Part shown: positions 7,548 to 14,791 of the stretch, in pieces | How positions within the stretch are numbered: position 1 is the stretch's first letter | Layout of the letters: every line of letters begins with the position of its first letter | DNA from: a virus | Length of the DNA: 45,786 nucleotides | Virus record (IMG/VR): IMGVR_UViG_3300047172_000008 | Span: 1 to 45,786 of that record | Strand: one strand, 5' to 3' | Translations under genes and position numbers: made by a program | The notes under the pieces: model-generated | What the model saw: only the letters and a program-made list of their open reading frames with translations | Database searches by the model: none | Told to the model about the DNA's origin: nothing

Positions 7548-8396
7548 TCAATATGGTATTTCGTCGTTAGACACAAATCCCTCACAACCAGTCTGTGCCG
7601 TTTTGATAATCGACAACGGCGGCGTCATGAGGTATTTGTCGCACTTGTTTTCATTAACGTTAATCATAACGCAATCAAAACAAGTTTTCACTGACGGCGC
7701 GGCCGGTTCTTCAAGCGGCTGTTCGCGATAAACCGTAGTGATAATTTGCGTGATTTCAGATAGAAACGATTCGCCCGCTTCCCTGACCGCCTTTTCAATC
7801 CAATTATTGTCTTCAGCTTCAGGCAAGTTGTTTGTGACAGGCACTCGCACGCCTTCTAGCATGGGATGCGGCGCGGTGCCTGTTTGCCAGGATTGTGACT
7901 GCCGGGCATCGCTCATGACCGCTGGTTGCGGTCCTGGCGTGGCACCGGGCGGCGTCCAACTGTCAAAGCTTGGCGCAAAAGATGGTTGCTGAAACGCCGG
8001 TTGCGGCGTCGGCTGGGGCGCTGCCTGCGGTGCTGCTTGACCGTTCTTAGCTGCCAGAGCGGCGGCATTATCGGCGTCAATCTGTGCCTTTGTGCGTCGC
8101 CTTGGCCGGGCTGGCGGCTGTGCGACGGCAGAAGCGGGCTGTTGTGTGGGCATGGTCATTCGGCTGGTTTTAGACATTTTTTTATGTTCCTCTATGTAGA
8201 TTTCCGATTTCGAGATAGGCAATTCAATCAACAAACCTATAGCAGATTTCACGATAACGCTAAAGTCTTTAAGCGATACAACTTCAAATTCAAACGTTCT
8301 TTTTTCCGGTCCTGTTATAAAGTTGCTACGTTCGCCCGGCACAATTTGAGATAGCGCAAATTTTGCAAGGTTAGTGTCTATCATTTCAAAATTCAC
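7548..8396 (-). CDS. Hypothetical protein with proline/glutamine-rich linker and Cys cluster
   Basis: I do not recognise this 282-residue protein. Residues 1-75 form a small folded-looking domain. Residues about 80-170 are low complexity (Ala, Pro, Gln) with a basic patch RPRRRTKAQ. The C-terminus has four cysteines in the pattern C-x2-C-x9-C-x18-C (from CFDC to GCEGF), which could bind zinc. A second possible start (MSKTSRM, near residue 74) has AGAGGA about ten bases upstream, so a shorter isoform or separate protein is possible. It overlaps the helicase gene before it by 11 bases. The adjacent DUF669 and polymerase-side genes also carry Pro/Gln linkers, so it may be a replisome adaptor; that is inference. 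Confidence 0.6.
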   Translation of the reverse strand: MNFEMIDTNLAKFALSQIVPGERSNFITGPEKRTFEFEVVSLKDFSVIVKSAIGLLIELPISKSEIYIEEHKKMSKTSRMTMPTQQPASAVAQPPARPRRRTKAQIDADNAAALAAKNGQAAPQAAPQPTPQPAFQQPSFAPSFDSWTPPGATPGPQPAVMSDARQSQSWQTGTAPHPMLEGVRVPVTNNLPEAEDNNWIEKAVREAGESFLSEITQIITTVYREQPLEEPAAPSVKTCFDCVMINVNENKCDKYLMTPPLSIIKTAQTGCEGFVSNDEIPY

Positions 8397-10020
8397 AGCC
8401 GGTTATTTCGGGATATTTTTTGTTGACCCAAACTTGCACACGCTTAGGCGGGACAAGCTTGTCAAAATATTGCACACATTCTGAAGCTGTTGACGGAATT
8501 GGTATAGTTTGATCGACAAACCTTTGCCGCCACCAATCAGAAAAACGCTTTTTCATGAATGGCGAAGAATGTTCAACCGTGATCCATTCTATGAATGTTC
8601 TTAGACCGCAACTATACGACGCTTTGATAATTGGCGCGGCTGGCGGAAACTGATTTTTTTTCGTGTGCAAAGTGTAATAAACGCCACCTGTGACATTGAA
8701 CCATTCGATAATTGGTAAGTCTGACCTTATCAGTTCATCGTCATAAGCTTTGACTTTGACTTCAAACTTAGCGTCAAATATTTCGCCGCAAAATGGGCAT
8801 ACGCGAGCGGCGGCGTGGCAATAGCAATCGCAAGCCGGGCAAATTTTGACAGGTGCTTCGCCCGCACCTTTACCTTTCATTTTCGGTATTACGGGGTCAT
8901 CAACGGGGCCAAGACGCCTGACATTGCCAGCATGGTCAGATACAAGGCAATCTCGTTTTTGCCACCCATTGACTTCATATGGTCGCATTCCGCGCCCGAT
9001 CATTTGAACGTGCAAACCGACTGACATAGTCGGTCTAGCGCAAATGATATGGTCAATGCGCGGTACGTCCAAGCCCGTTGTTCCTATGCCGTTTAAGCAA
9101 AGCGTATCGACTTCGCCCGCGCGAAATGCTAACATAATATCGTCGCGTTCTTTACTGCCGTTCATTTTCGAGTGGACGGCATGAGCATTTAAGCCATACG
9201 CACGCAGCATTTCGGCCGACATAATTGCACGTTCTACGCCAGCACAAAACATAAGCCGGGTTGTTCTATCTTTTCCGTGGTCTAAAGCTTCGCCTATCAG
9301 CTTCCAAGTGATTTTTTCGTCAGCTTTGTTAGAAAGCTGACCTTGTGCAAAATCGCCGTTTTGAATAGAAACGCCTGACGTATCAATTACGTTATTAACG
9401 CGGCGCGGTCTTGGCGGAACTAAATGATAATCGGCAAAAAGCCTGCTAAAGCCTTCAATGTTACAAATGTCAAAACACGTATCGGTAAATATCGGACCAT
9501 TCGTAAGCCTTCCCATTCCGGTGCGCCATCCGGTTGCGGTAAAGCCTATAATCTTCATGCGCGGATTAACGGCGAGCAAAGCCGCAATAACTTTGCCGTA
9601 CTGACTGTCATCGTTTGGACCAAGCAAATGCGCTTCGTCTATCAAAAACAAATCGTAATGGCCTAGCACTTTAACCGCATTGACTATGGACGCTATGCCC
9701 GCAAACGTTATAGGTGCGGTCAATTCTTTCTGGCGAAGCCCGGCCGAATAAATGCCAATCGGCGCGAGCGGCCAAACTTCAAGCATTTTTCGCGCGTTTT
9801 GCTCAATCAGTTCTTTTACGTGCGTTGCCATCAAAATTCGCTGATATGGAAACAGCGAAAAAACCAAGTTGATAAACTTGGCAATGACAAAGCCTTTGCC
9901 GCTTCCTGTGGGCATACACACAAGCGGGTTGCCGTTGTTATGCTCAAAGTACGAAAACAGACTGTCTATAGCTGCTTCCTGATACCATCTAGCTTGTACT
10001 GTTTGCGGCTGGTAGTTCAC
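8386..10020 (-). CDS. SF2 DNA helicase (DEAH type) with zinc-finger insert
   Basis: This 544-residue protein is a superfamily 2 helicase. It shows a Q-like start (ARWYQEAAIDSL), Walker A MPTGSGKG (36-43), motif II LIDEAHLL (DEAH 128-131), motif III FTATGWR (160-166) and motif VI QMIGRGMRP (339-347). After the two RecA-like domains there is a four-cysteine cluster CPAC-x10-CPFC (C394, C397, C408, C411) that should bind zinc. Phage enzymes of this kind unwind DNA at forks or during recombination. It lies in the operon between the nuclease/recombination genes and the polymerase. It overlaps DUF3310 upstream by 4 bases. Confidence 0.9.
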   Translation of the reverse strand: MNYQPQTVQARWYQEAAIDSLFSYFEHNNGNPLVCMPTGSGKGFVIAKFINLVFSLFPYQRILMATHVKELIEQNARKMLEVWPLAPIGIYSAGLRQKELTAPITFAGIASIVNAVKVLGHYDLFLIDEAHLLGPNDDSQYGKVIAALLAVNPRMKIIGFTATGWRTGMGRLTNGPIFTDTCFDICNIEGFSRLFADYHLVPPRPRRVNNVIDTSGVSIQNGDFAQGQLSNKADEKITWKLIGEALDHGKDRTTRLMFCAGVERAIMSAEMLRAYGLNAHAVHSKMNGSKERDDIMLAFRAGEVDTLCLNGIGTTGLDVPRIDHIICARPTMSVGLHVQMIGRGMRPYEVNGWQKRDCLVSDHAGNVRRLGPVDDPVIPKMKGKGAGEAPVKICPACDCYCHAAARVCPFCGEIFDAKFEVKVKAYDDELIRSDLPIIEWFNVTGGVYYTLHTKKNQFPPAAPIIKASYSCGLRTFIEWITVEHSSPFMKKRFSDWWRQRFVDQTIPIPSTASECVQYFDKLVPPKRVQVWVNKKYPEITGCEF

Positions 10021-10280
10021 GTCTTTTTAATTTCCGCAACCAAACGGTTCATATACCATTGCGCTTTTTCAGCGTCTTGAACAGGCGCATTTTTTGCCAT
10101 CATGCGCCAAGTATATTTTATAACTTGTCCGCGAAGAAATGCTATTTGACCTTCTACGCCTAGCATTGATTCTATTGCGTCAATACACTCTATTTTACCG
10201 CTGGCATAATGTTTCGGCCTATTTACATCGTCAAATACTGGCGTAGGAACTGGCAATATTTTTGACACAGGTTTTTTCAT
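10017..10280 (-). CDS. DUF3310 protein (T7 gp1.7-like)
   Basis: This 87-residue protein carries the DUF3310 signature: DDVNRPKHYASGKIECIDAI, then FLRGQVIKYTWRMM, then AEKAQWYMNRLV. The domain occurs in T7 gp1.7, described as a nucleotide kinase-related protein, and in many phage early modules. I use the ATG at 10280 (ATGA overlap with the stop of the previous gene, GAGG about 11 bases upstream) rather than an upstream in-frame start at 10307. The molecular role in this phage is not known. Confidence 0.82.
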   Translation of the reverse strand: MKKPVSKILPVPTPVFDDVNRPKHYASGKIECIDAIESMLGVEGQIAFLRGQVIKYTWRMMAKNAPVQDAEKAQWYMNRLVAEIKKT

Positions 10281-10600
10281 ATCCAATTTTTCCTCTGCAC
10301 AAACCAATTAAACGCAATTTGCATTGAAACTTTTTCACGTTTCATTCGATTGTAAACGCTTCCTCTTTTTATTCCTGCTTCTTCGCAAGCCCTTATCAAA
10401 GGAACAAAACGTTGATTATATGTAACAAATGCTTTGCAAGTTTTCTTGACACAACCGCATGATTTAGCTTTGTTGCTTTCAACATACGATTTTCTCATTA
10501 ATTTGATAGTTCCGCAAGTACAAGAAACTTTGACGTAAGTGTGATAACCTTTTTTTATTTGGCTATTAGGCAGCACTGTCAGTGCGGAAAGACTTGCCAT
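10277..10600 (-). CDS. Small Cys-containing DNA-binding-like protein (homing-endonuclease-associated type)
   Basis: This 107-residue protein has an N-terminal zinc-ribbon-like segment, VSCTCGTIKLMRKSYVES followed by KSCGC, and a C-terminal helical part with VPLIRACEEAGIKRGSVYNR that reads like a DNA-binding helix-turn-helix of the NUMOD type. Both pieces are common in small phage proteins related to HNH or AP2 homing endonucleases, but no nuclease motif is present here. The ATG at 10600 has GAAAGG 9 bases upstream. The gene overlaps the end of the Cas4-like nuclease gene by 22 bases in another frame. Confidence 0.65.
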   Translation of the reverse strand: MASLSALTVLPNSQIKKGYHTYVKVSCTCGTIKLMRKSYVESNKAKSCGCVKKTCKAFVTYNQRFVPLIRACEEAGIKRGSVYNRMKREKVSMQIAFNWFVQRKNWI

Positions 10601-11454
10601 TGCTCGCAACCTTTCGACAAAACTTCACGCGGAATAATTTGATTAGCTAAAGCACAAATCCATGAAGCGCTTTGACCGGCCATGCTATGCCTACAAGAGC
10701 GGCAATTTATGTCTACAGCTTCGCCTTTGTGGCAAACGCCTTGCATCGCACAGTAAGTGCATTCGCTGTAAGCTGGCGAAGCCGATATTCGACCAGGGGC
10801 GGCTTGCGCGGTGATTATGTGTTGCGCTTTTGCCAGGAGTTTTTTGCCTAAGTTATGATCTAATTCGACAACTTCAATATGCAAATCGTCTGTGTTTTTG
10901 TTGATTGCAAAATATATTGCATAATCGAAATTGTATATTTCGGCGCTACCATAAGCACACATTTGAGCGTAATGCTTAGGCTTTGACATTATTACTCCGT
11001 TTTTGACAAGGCTTTTAAATGACCGTTCATTGTGCGTCTTGAACTCCCCAAGAAAAGGAATTTCAAGTCGATAGTTTTCAGGCAAATAAATGATGCTATC
11101 CAATGAACCGCCGTAATGACCATCAACGCCTGAAATGCGGAACTGTTTGCCGGTCGCTTCGTTGTGCGATAGCACGTTTGCCGCTATAGACTTAATCCAT
11201 TCTATTAATCGGTCCTCTTCTTTGTGACCGCGATTAAATAAGCGATACATTTTGGCACTAAATTGTTCTTTGTGAAACCATCGGAATGAATACCAAAGCT
11301 TCCGCGCGCATTTTTCGCCAATAATACTTGCGCCTAAATGCGCGCGTTGTTCACTTTCTTCGTATAGAGCAATGCAAGCAGCGTCTATGTCGGCTTTGAT
11401 TGCGGTAGCCAAATTTTTCCGTTCAAAACCGTTTAGACGTACACGCATACTCAC
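10579..11454 (-). CDS. PD-(D/E)XK nuclease, Cas4/RecB-like
   Basis: This 291-residue protein shows the RecB-family nuclease order: NRGHKEEDRL (H77, E79/E80), GSLDSII (D119), FLGEFKTH (E137, K139), then HYAQMCAYG (H161, Q164, Y168). The C-terminus is cysteine-rich: C232, C235 and C241, then C251, C254 and C267, so it may bind zinc or an iron-sulfur cluster as Cas4 and AddB do. It likely makes single-stranded ends for the recombination proteins encoded upstream (DUF669 and the Sak4-like ATPase). The start is GTG at 11454, with an in-frame ATG at 11448 as an alternative. Confidence 0.82.
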   Translation of the reverse strand: MSMRVRLNGFERKNLATAIKADIDAACIALYEESEQRAHLGASIIGEKCARKLWYSFRWFHKEQFSAKMYRLFNRGHKEEDRLIEWIKSIAANVLSHNEATGKQFRISGVDGHYGGSLDSIIYLPENYRLEIPFLGEFKTHNERSFKSLVKNGVIMSKPKHYAQMCAYGSAEIYNFDYAIYFAINKNTDDLHIEVVELDHNLGKKLLAKAQHIITAQAAPGRISASPAYSECTYCAMQGVCHKGEAVDINCRSCRHSMAGQSASWICALANQIIPREVLSKGCEQWQVFPH

Positions 11455-11457
11455 AGC

Positions 11458-11619
11458 TTATTCTTTCGTGTTGTCTTCAACAATGATTGGCACTTTAACA
11501 CAGGTAATTCGATAACGGCAAACGCCGTCTACGTTTACCCATACTGTTTTACCCAAACCGCCAGCCGAAAAATTGACTAAAATTTCAACACATTGTTCTG
11601 GCGACGTATCGTCAAGCAT
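11458..11619 (-). CDS. Small hypothetical protein, 53 residues
   Basis: This short frame starts with ATG inside a TAATG overlap with the stop of the DUF669 gene and ends 3 bases before the GTG of the nuclease gene, so it fills an otherwise unexplained 160-base gap exactly. The product begins MGAAIMLDD or, from an internal ATG, MLDDTSPEQ, and contains the strands TVWVNVDGVCRYRITCVKV. It looks like a small beta-rich protein of unknown role. Tight coupling to both neighbours is the main evidence. Confidence 0.6.
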   Translation of the reverse strand: MLDDTSPEQCVEILVNFSAGGLGKTVWVNVDGVCRYRITCVKVPIIVEDNTKE

Positions 11620-12248
11620 TATTGCCGCGCCCATGACGGCGCATTATTTGTTGCAGGCTGTTGCGCCCACGAAGGTGTGCCGCCAGCGGGCGGTTGACCG
11701 CCAAACGCCGGTTGCTGTGTCGCCTGTGGCGCACCGCCAGCCCATGACGGCGCACCGCCGCCTTGCGGCTGGGTTGCTGGCGCTTGTGTTTGGGCAAACT
11801 GCTGGGGCGGCTGTGTGGCTGACGCGGCCAATGCAGATGCGGCGCGCGTTGGCGGTGCGCCAGCTACGTCGTAAACGCCTGCAATTTGCGTATATTTTGA
11901 ATCAGGCTGTTGCGCCATTTCGAGAATAAACGGCTTGCCCCAAAGTTCAACGCCTTCAGGCTTGGCGTCAAGGTGCAACGTCTGTGTAACGTGGCAAATA
12001 GCCGAAAGCTGACGGCCTGCGATTTCCTTTGACGTGTCGTTTTTGTTCCACAAGTTTAACGTCAACTGACCCGTCATGCCGCGTTGTGGGCCGTCAAGAA
12101 TTTCGCACGTCAAAAACAACAAACCGCTTGCCGGGTCATTTGTTGAAGCACGCGGGCCAGAAGCAATGATTTTGACAGGATATTTGCCAACTGGCATTCC
12201 CTGTTGCTGAAGTTCTGGATTGTGTTCCGTCGCATTAAACCAAGCCAT
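11619..12248 (-). CDS. DUF669 protein, putative single-strand-binding/recombination partner
   Basis: This 209-residue protein has the DUF669 pattern: MAWFNATEHNPE, then GKYPVKIIASGP, then LFLTCEILDGPQRGMTGQ, then LNLWNKND and AGRQLSAICHV. DUF669 proteins have an OB-like fold and accompany phage RecA-like or Sak recombinases. From residue about 130 the chain is a Pro/Gln/Ala-rich tail that contains the motif PSWA three times, the last just before the end (PSWARQ). In single-strand-binding proteins the disordered tail recruits partners, so repeated PSWA may do that here (inference). It lies next to the Sak4-like ATPase. Confidence 0.78.
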   Translation of the reverse strand: MAWFNATEHNPELQQQGMPVGKYPVKIIASGPRASTNDPASGLLFLTCEILDGPQRGMTGQLTLNLWNKNDTSKEIAGRQLSAICHVTQTLHLDAKPEGVELWGKPFILEMAQQPDSKYTQIAGVYDVAGAPPTRAASALAASATQPPQQFAQTQAPATQPQGGGAPSWAGGAPQATQQPAFGGQPPAGGTPSWAQQPATNNAPSWARQ

Positions 12249-12249
12249 A

Positions 12250-12930
12250 TTATGTCACTCCGTTTTCTTTGTTGAAAAGCTGTTTTAGGTTAGCTGGTTC
12301 CCATAACGAGAGAAGCCCGCTTCTATTTCGCGCTATGCAATAATCATTCGTGCTACAGCGTAACGCGGAATACTGTGAACCGTCAGGCGCAACGTGACGG
12401 CTGATAAAAATTACGTTGTCAAAATTATATGGCAACGCCGGGCCAAGTTTAGGAACAGCCGTAAAGCATTCGGCCGTCTTTACGCCTGTAATTTGATCCG
12501 TCATTTCGATAGCTTTAGAAGTCATCACAACGTTTTTGTTTTGAATGCTTTGAAAGCCTAGAACAATTTCCATAACCTGTGCGGTCGTTTCAGGCGAATA
12601 TTTGCGAGCATCGTTTTTATATGCGCGACGGTTTGCCGCGAGAATGTTTTCAGACAAAGCCGATATGCTATCAAAATATATTGTGTTGAATTGCGCGGAT
12701 TCGCGGCTAGACGTTGCCCAAGCCAAAGCGTCTTTGGCGTCGCTGTAAGCTGGCGCGGCAATGTAAGGAAGTCGGTTGCGTTGAATAGACTTCAAGCCCG
12801 GTTCTGTTGAAATAATGATGACGTTATCCGCTGTCGCGGCGAGCGGCGTTTTGCCAGAACCGGCCAAGCCATACACAAGCGAGTTTGAAAAAGCGTTGCT
12901 TATGTCGCCTGTGTTGTAAATTTTAACCAT
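12250..12930 (-). CDS. Sak4-like RecA-fold ATPase (phage recombination)
   Basis: This 226-residue protein has Walker A GLAGSGKT (21-28), a strand IIISTEPGLKS (38-48), Walker B-type TIYFDSIS (83-90), and later NKNVVMTSKA and NVIFISRH strands in the order of AAA_24/Sak4 ATPases. These core-only RecA relatives stimulate single-strand annealing with a partner SSB. The partner here is probably the DUF669 protein next to it, 1 base away. I use the ATG at 12930, which overlaps the stop of the previous small gene by 8 bases; a longer in-frame version to 13011 would cover most of that gene and adds no family sequence. Confidence 0.82.
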   Translation of the reverse strand: MVKIYNTGDISNAFSNSLVYGLAGSGKTPLAATADNVIIISTEPGLKSIQRNRLPYIAAPAYSDAKDALAWATSSRESAQFNTIYFDSISALSENILAANRRAYKNDARKYSPETTAQVMEIVLGFQSIQNKNVVMTSKAIEMTDQITGVKTAECFTAVPKLGPALPYNFDNVIFISRHVAPDGSQYSALRCSTNDYCIARNRSGLLSLWEPANLKQLFNKENGVT

Positions 12931-13123
12931 GATTGTTTTGGATGCCCCAAAAACGCGCGAGCGGTATAAATTGATTAACCGGCCTGTAAAACCATTCTTT
13001 AGCAGCGTCAAAACTTTTGTCGTGATGAATACGAAACTTGACTATGTTAAAATCAACACAATCAATTTCGACAAAAAACCCGTCGCCTTTAAGTATTCGA
13101 TTGAATACAAAATTATCAACCAT
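12923..13123 (-). CDS. Small hypothetical protein, 66 residues
   Basis: This frame overlaps the stop of the gene before it by 8 bases and the ATG of the Sak4-like gene by 8 bases, the same spacing at both ends. The product has a compact alternating pattern (DNFVFNRILKGDGFFVEI, then FNIVKFRIHHDKSFDAAKEW) and looks like a folded small protein with basic residues. I do not recognise the family. Its position between two recombination genes suggests an accessory role in the same process. Confidence 0.6.
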   Translation of the reverse strand: MVDNFVFNRILKGDGFFVEIDCVDFNIVKFRIHHDKSFDAAKEWFYRPVNQFIPLARFWGIQNNHG

Positions 13124-13550
13124 TGTAAGCCGCCTTCGGCTTTGGCGCTATTTCGAGCGACGGCATACCGTCTTTAATCTCGATAAGGCCAGAACGGTCT
13201 ATCAAGGCTTTGACTTCGTCGGTGCAAGTTTCATACGTGCTTTCAGAAAAGCGCCATTCTTGCTTGAACACCTCAACCCATTGTGGGCAGATATTTGAAA
13301 ACGCCTGAAGCTGAAGTGCCAGGGCATTTAATAGTTGCTGATTGAAAACAAATTTTATGGTTTGCTTTGCCGTCAGCTTGAAGTCTGTGCCATCATCTAA
13401 ACCGACACGGTTAACGCCTTTTTTCGGCATGGGAAAAAATTCGTTTGCAATCTCTGACCGCAAGGCAGCTTCACGTTTTTTAGCGCGCTCTAGGGACGCT
13501 TTAGCAACCGCCCATTGGACGGCTAACAAACGCTTGCGAAGTTCTGACAT
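13116..13550 (-). CDS. Hypothetical protein, first gene of the minus-strand operon
   Basis: This 144-residue protein starts with a charged helical segment (LLAVQWAVAKASLERAKKR), followed by RVGLDDGTDFKLTAKQTIKF and a C-terminal part with SESTYETCTDEVKALID. Proteins with this build (N-terminal coiled helix, a 'RVxLxxGxxLK' strand pair and a C-terminal Y-x-x-L-type helix) occur next to DUF669 and Sak genes in phages, but I cannot name a function. The ATG at 13550 has AGGGTAGG a few bases upstream. It is the first gene of an operon that runs without a break to 3454. Confidence 0.65.
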   Translation of the reverse strand: MSELRKRLLAVQWAVAKASLERAKKREAALRSEIANEFFPMPKKGVNRVGLDDGTDFKLTAKQTIKFVFNQQLLNALALQLQAFSNICPQWVEVFKQEWRFSESTYETCTDEVKALIDRSGLIEIKDGMPSLEIAPKPKAAYNG

Positions 13551-13681
13551 GATGCCTACCCTGAAACTCGATCTAGTAAGGCTTGCACGCGGCTAATGTG
13601 TCTGTCAAGACGCAAAAAGTATCATTGACGATACACGGCAAATCATTCTAGCACTACTCAACCATATTACAGGGCGGCAAG
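13551..13681. promoter_or_regulatory. Divergent control region with two short palindromes
   Basis: This 131-base gap separates the minus-strand replication operon from the plus-strand regulator and primase genes, so it should hold divergent promoters. Two inverted repeats are visible: GTCT-GTCA-AGAC at 13600-13611 and GTATC-N6-GATAC at 13619-13634. The second contains TTGACG on the plus strand, a fair -35 element, but I find no good -10 at normal spacing. The minus strand has TTGACA (13603-13608). The palindromes may be operators for the helix-turn-helix protein encoded at 13682. Confidence 0.5.
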
Positions 13682-13891
13682 ATGGACGGTTGTACGCTAC
13701 TATCTGCGACGCAGCAACTTCTAAAAAATCGGCCTAGAAGCTTGACCTTTAGCAATATCAACCGCGATTTGCCAGAGCTAAACCGCGTATGGTTGTCGCG
13801 AATGGCAAACGGTCGCATCAAAGAAACTGACGTTAACCGTGTTCAAAAATTGTATGAATACCTTACCGGAAAGCCGCTGATTAACACATAA
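13682..13891 (+). CDS. Small helix-turn-helix protein (putative regulator)
   Basis: This 69-residue protein reads as a single DNA-binding domain: a first helix ATQQLLKNR, then LTFSNINRDLPELNRVWLSRMANG with a helix-turn-helix spacing, then DVNRVQKLYEYLTGKPL. It is similar in size and build to phage Cro/CI-type or small replication regulators. The ATG follows AGGGCGG by about 4-7 bases. Its gene sits right next to the palindromes in 13551-13681, so autoregulation and control of the divergent operon are likely. It is followed 12 bases later by the primase gene. Confidence 0.7.
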   Translation: MDGCTLLSATQQLLKNRPRSLTFSNINRDLPELNRVWLSRMANGRIKETDVNRVQKLYEYLTGKPLINT

Positions 13892-13903
13892 GGCTAAAAC
13901 GTC

Positions 13904-14782
13904 ATGAGTTTTGACAATATACCGTCAGAGTTAAAGCAACTTCGTCAATGGATAAATTGGAGGCAAGATGTTAGACAAAATGGAAAAATTACAAAAACGC
14001 CTATCTGTCCGCATACAGGTGCTCTTGCCTCAGTTGTCAATCCTTTACATTGGTCTAGTTTTGATTTTTGTACCTCTCATCGCAATAGCGTGTCTGGTAT
14101 TGGTTTTGTTTTTACTAAATCAGATGATTATTGCGGGATTGATTTAGACAACCCTGACGGCGTTGTTGCAATAGCCAACTCGCATCAAGCAACGCTAGAA
14201 TATTTAAACAGCTATGCCGAAGTATCGCCAAGCGGGCAAGGCGTGCATGTTATCGTCAAAGCAAAGCTATCTAACGCGGGCAGGCGTCGCAACAAAGTTG
14301 AAATATACGACTGTGACCGCTTTTTTACCTTCACAGGCGAAAGCGTCAATAATAAGCCAATAGCTTATCGTCAAGCTGAAGTCGATTTGCTTTACAACTC
14401 GCTTGACGCGCCCGCATATATTCCTCCGTTTCAGACAGGCGAAGCACAGATTTTTGATGACGCAACTGTATTGCGTCAATGCTCGCAAGCTTCAAACGGC
14501 GAAAAATTTCAACGTTTGTATATGGGAAATTGGCAATACGATTATCCGTCACAGTCTGAAGCTGACTTCGCATTAATCAATATTCTTACCTTTTACACGA
14601 AAAACAAAGAACAAATTATCAGGCTTTTTCGCATGTCAGGCTTAGGACAACGCGAGAAAGCTAAGCGTAATAAATACATAGCGTATATGGTAAATCGTGC
14701 GTTTGACCGTATGCCGCCAAAGGCCAATATGGACGCACTACATAATCAAAGGCTTAGCTTACTCGCTTCGCTCAAAGGCTAA
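13904..14782 (+). CDS. Primase-polymerase of the archaeo-eukaryotic primase superfamily
   Basis: This 292-residue protein shows the AEP/PrimPol core: GIGFVFTKSDDYCGIDLDN with the metal-binding D80 and D82, SPSGQGVH (108-115) with the conserved S-G-x-G-x-H, and KVEIYDCDRFFTFTG (131-145). The N-terminal lead-in LRQWINWR is typical of phage PrimPols such as the NrS-1 polymerase group. The C-terminal part with GNWQYDYPSQSEAD and RLFRMSGLGQREK matches the helical segment that follows the AEP core in those proteins. It probably primes replication. The helicase gene at 14792 comes directly after it. Confidence 0.85.
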   Translation: MSFDNIPSELKQLRQWINWRQDVRQNGKITKTPICPHTGALASVVNPLHWSSFDFCTSHRNSVSGIGFVFTKSDDYCGIDLDNPDGVVAIANSHQATLEYLNSYAEVSPSGQGVHVIVKAKLSNAGRRRNKVEIYDCDRFFTFTGESVNNKPIAYRQAEVDLLYNSLDAPAYIPPFQTGEAQIFDDATVLRQCSQASNGEKFQRLYMGNWQYDYPSQSEADFALINILTFYTKNKEQIIRLFRMSGLGQREKAKRNKYIAYMVNRAFDRMPPKANMDALHNQRLSLLASLKG

Positions 14783-14791
14783 ATTATAACA

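Noticed and set aside
7926-8354. Plus-strand 142-codon frame opposite 7548-8396
   Set aside because: The product is Arg/Leu/Cys-rich with no start signal and results from the Pro/Gln-rich codons of the real gene on the other strand.
10579-11454. The Cas4-like nuclease as part of a CRISPR adaptation module
   Set aside because: No cas1, cas2 or array is nearby, and phage Cas4/RecB-like nucleases normally act in recombination, which matches the DUF669 and Sak4-like neighbours.
11573-11929. Plus-strand frame opposite the DUF669 gene
   Set aside because: It covers the Pro/Gln-rich tail of DUF669 in antisense, has no ribosome-binding site, and would overlap the better supported 53-residue gene at 11458.
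13551-13681. Lysogeny control region with repressor and integrase
   Set aside because: The palindromes and the small helix-turn-helix gene suggest control of divergent operons, but no integrase, excisionase or larger repressor is present anywhere in the closed genome.
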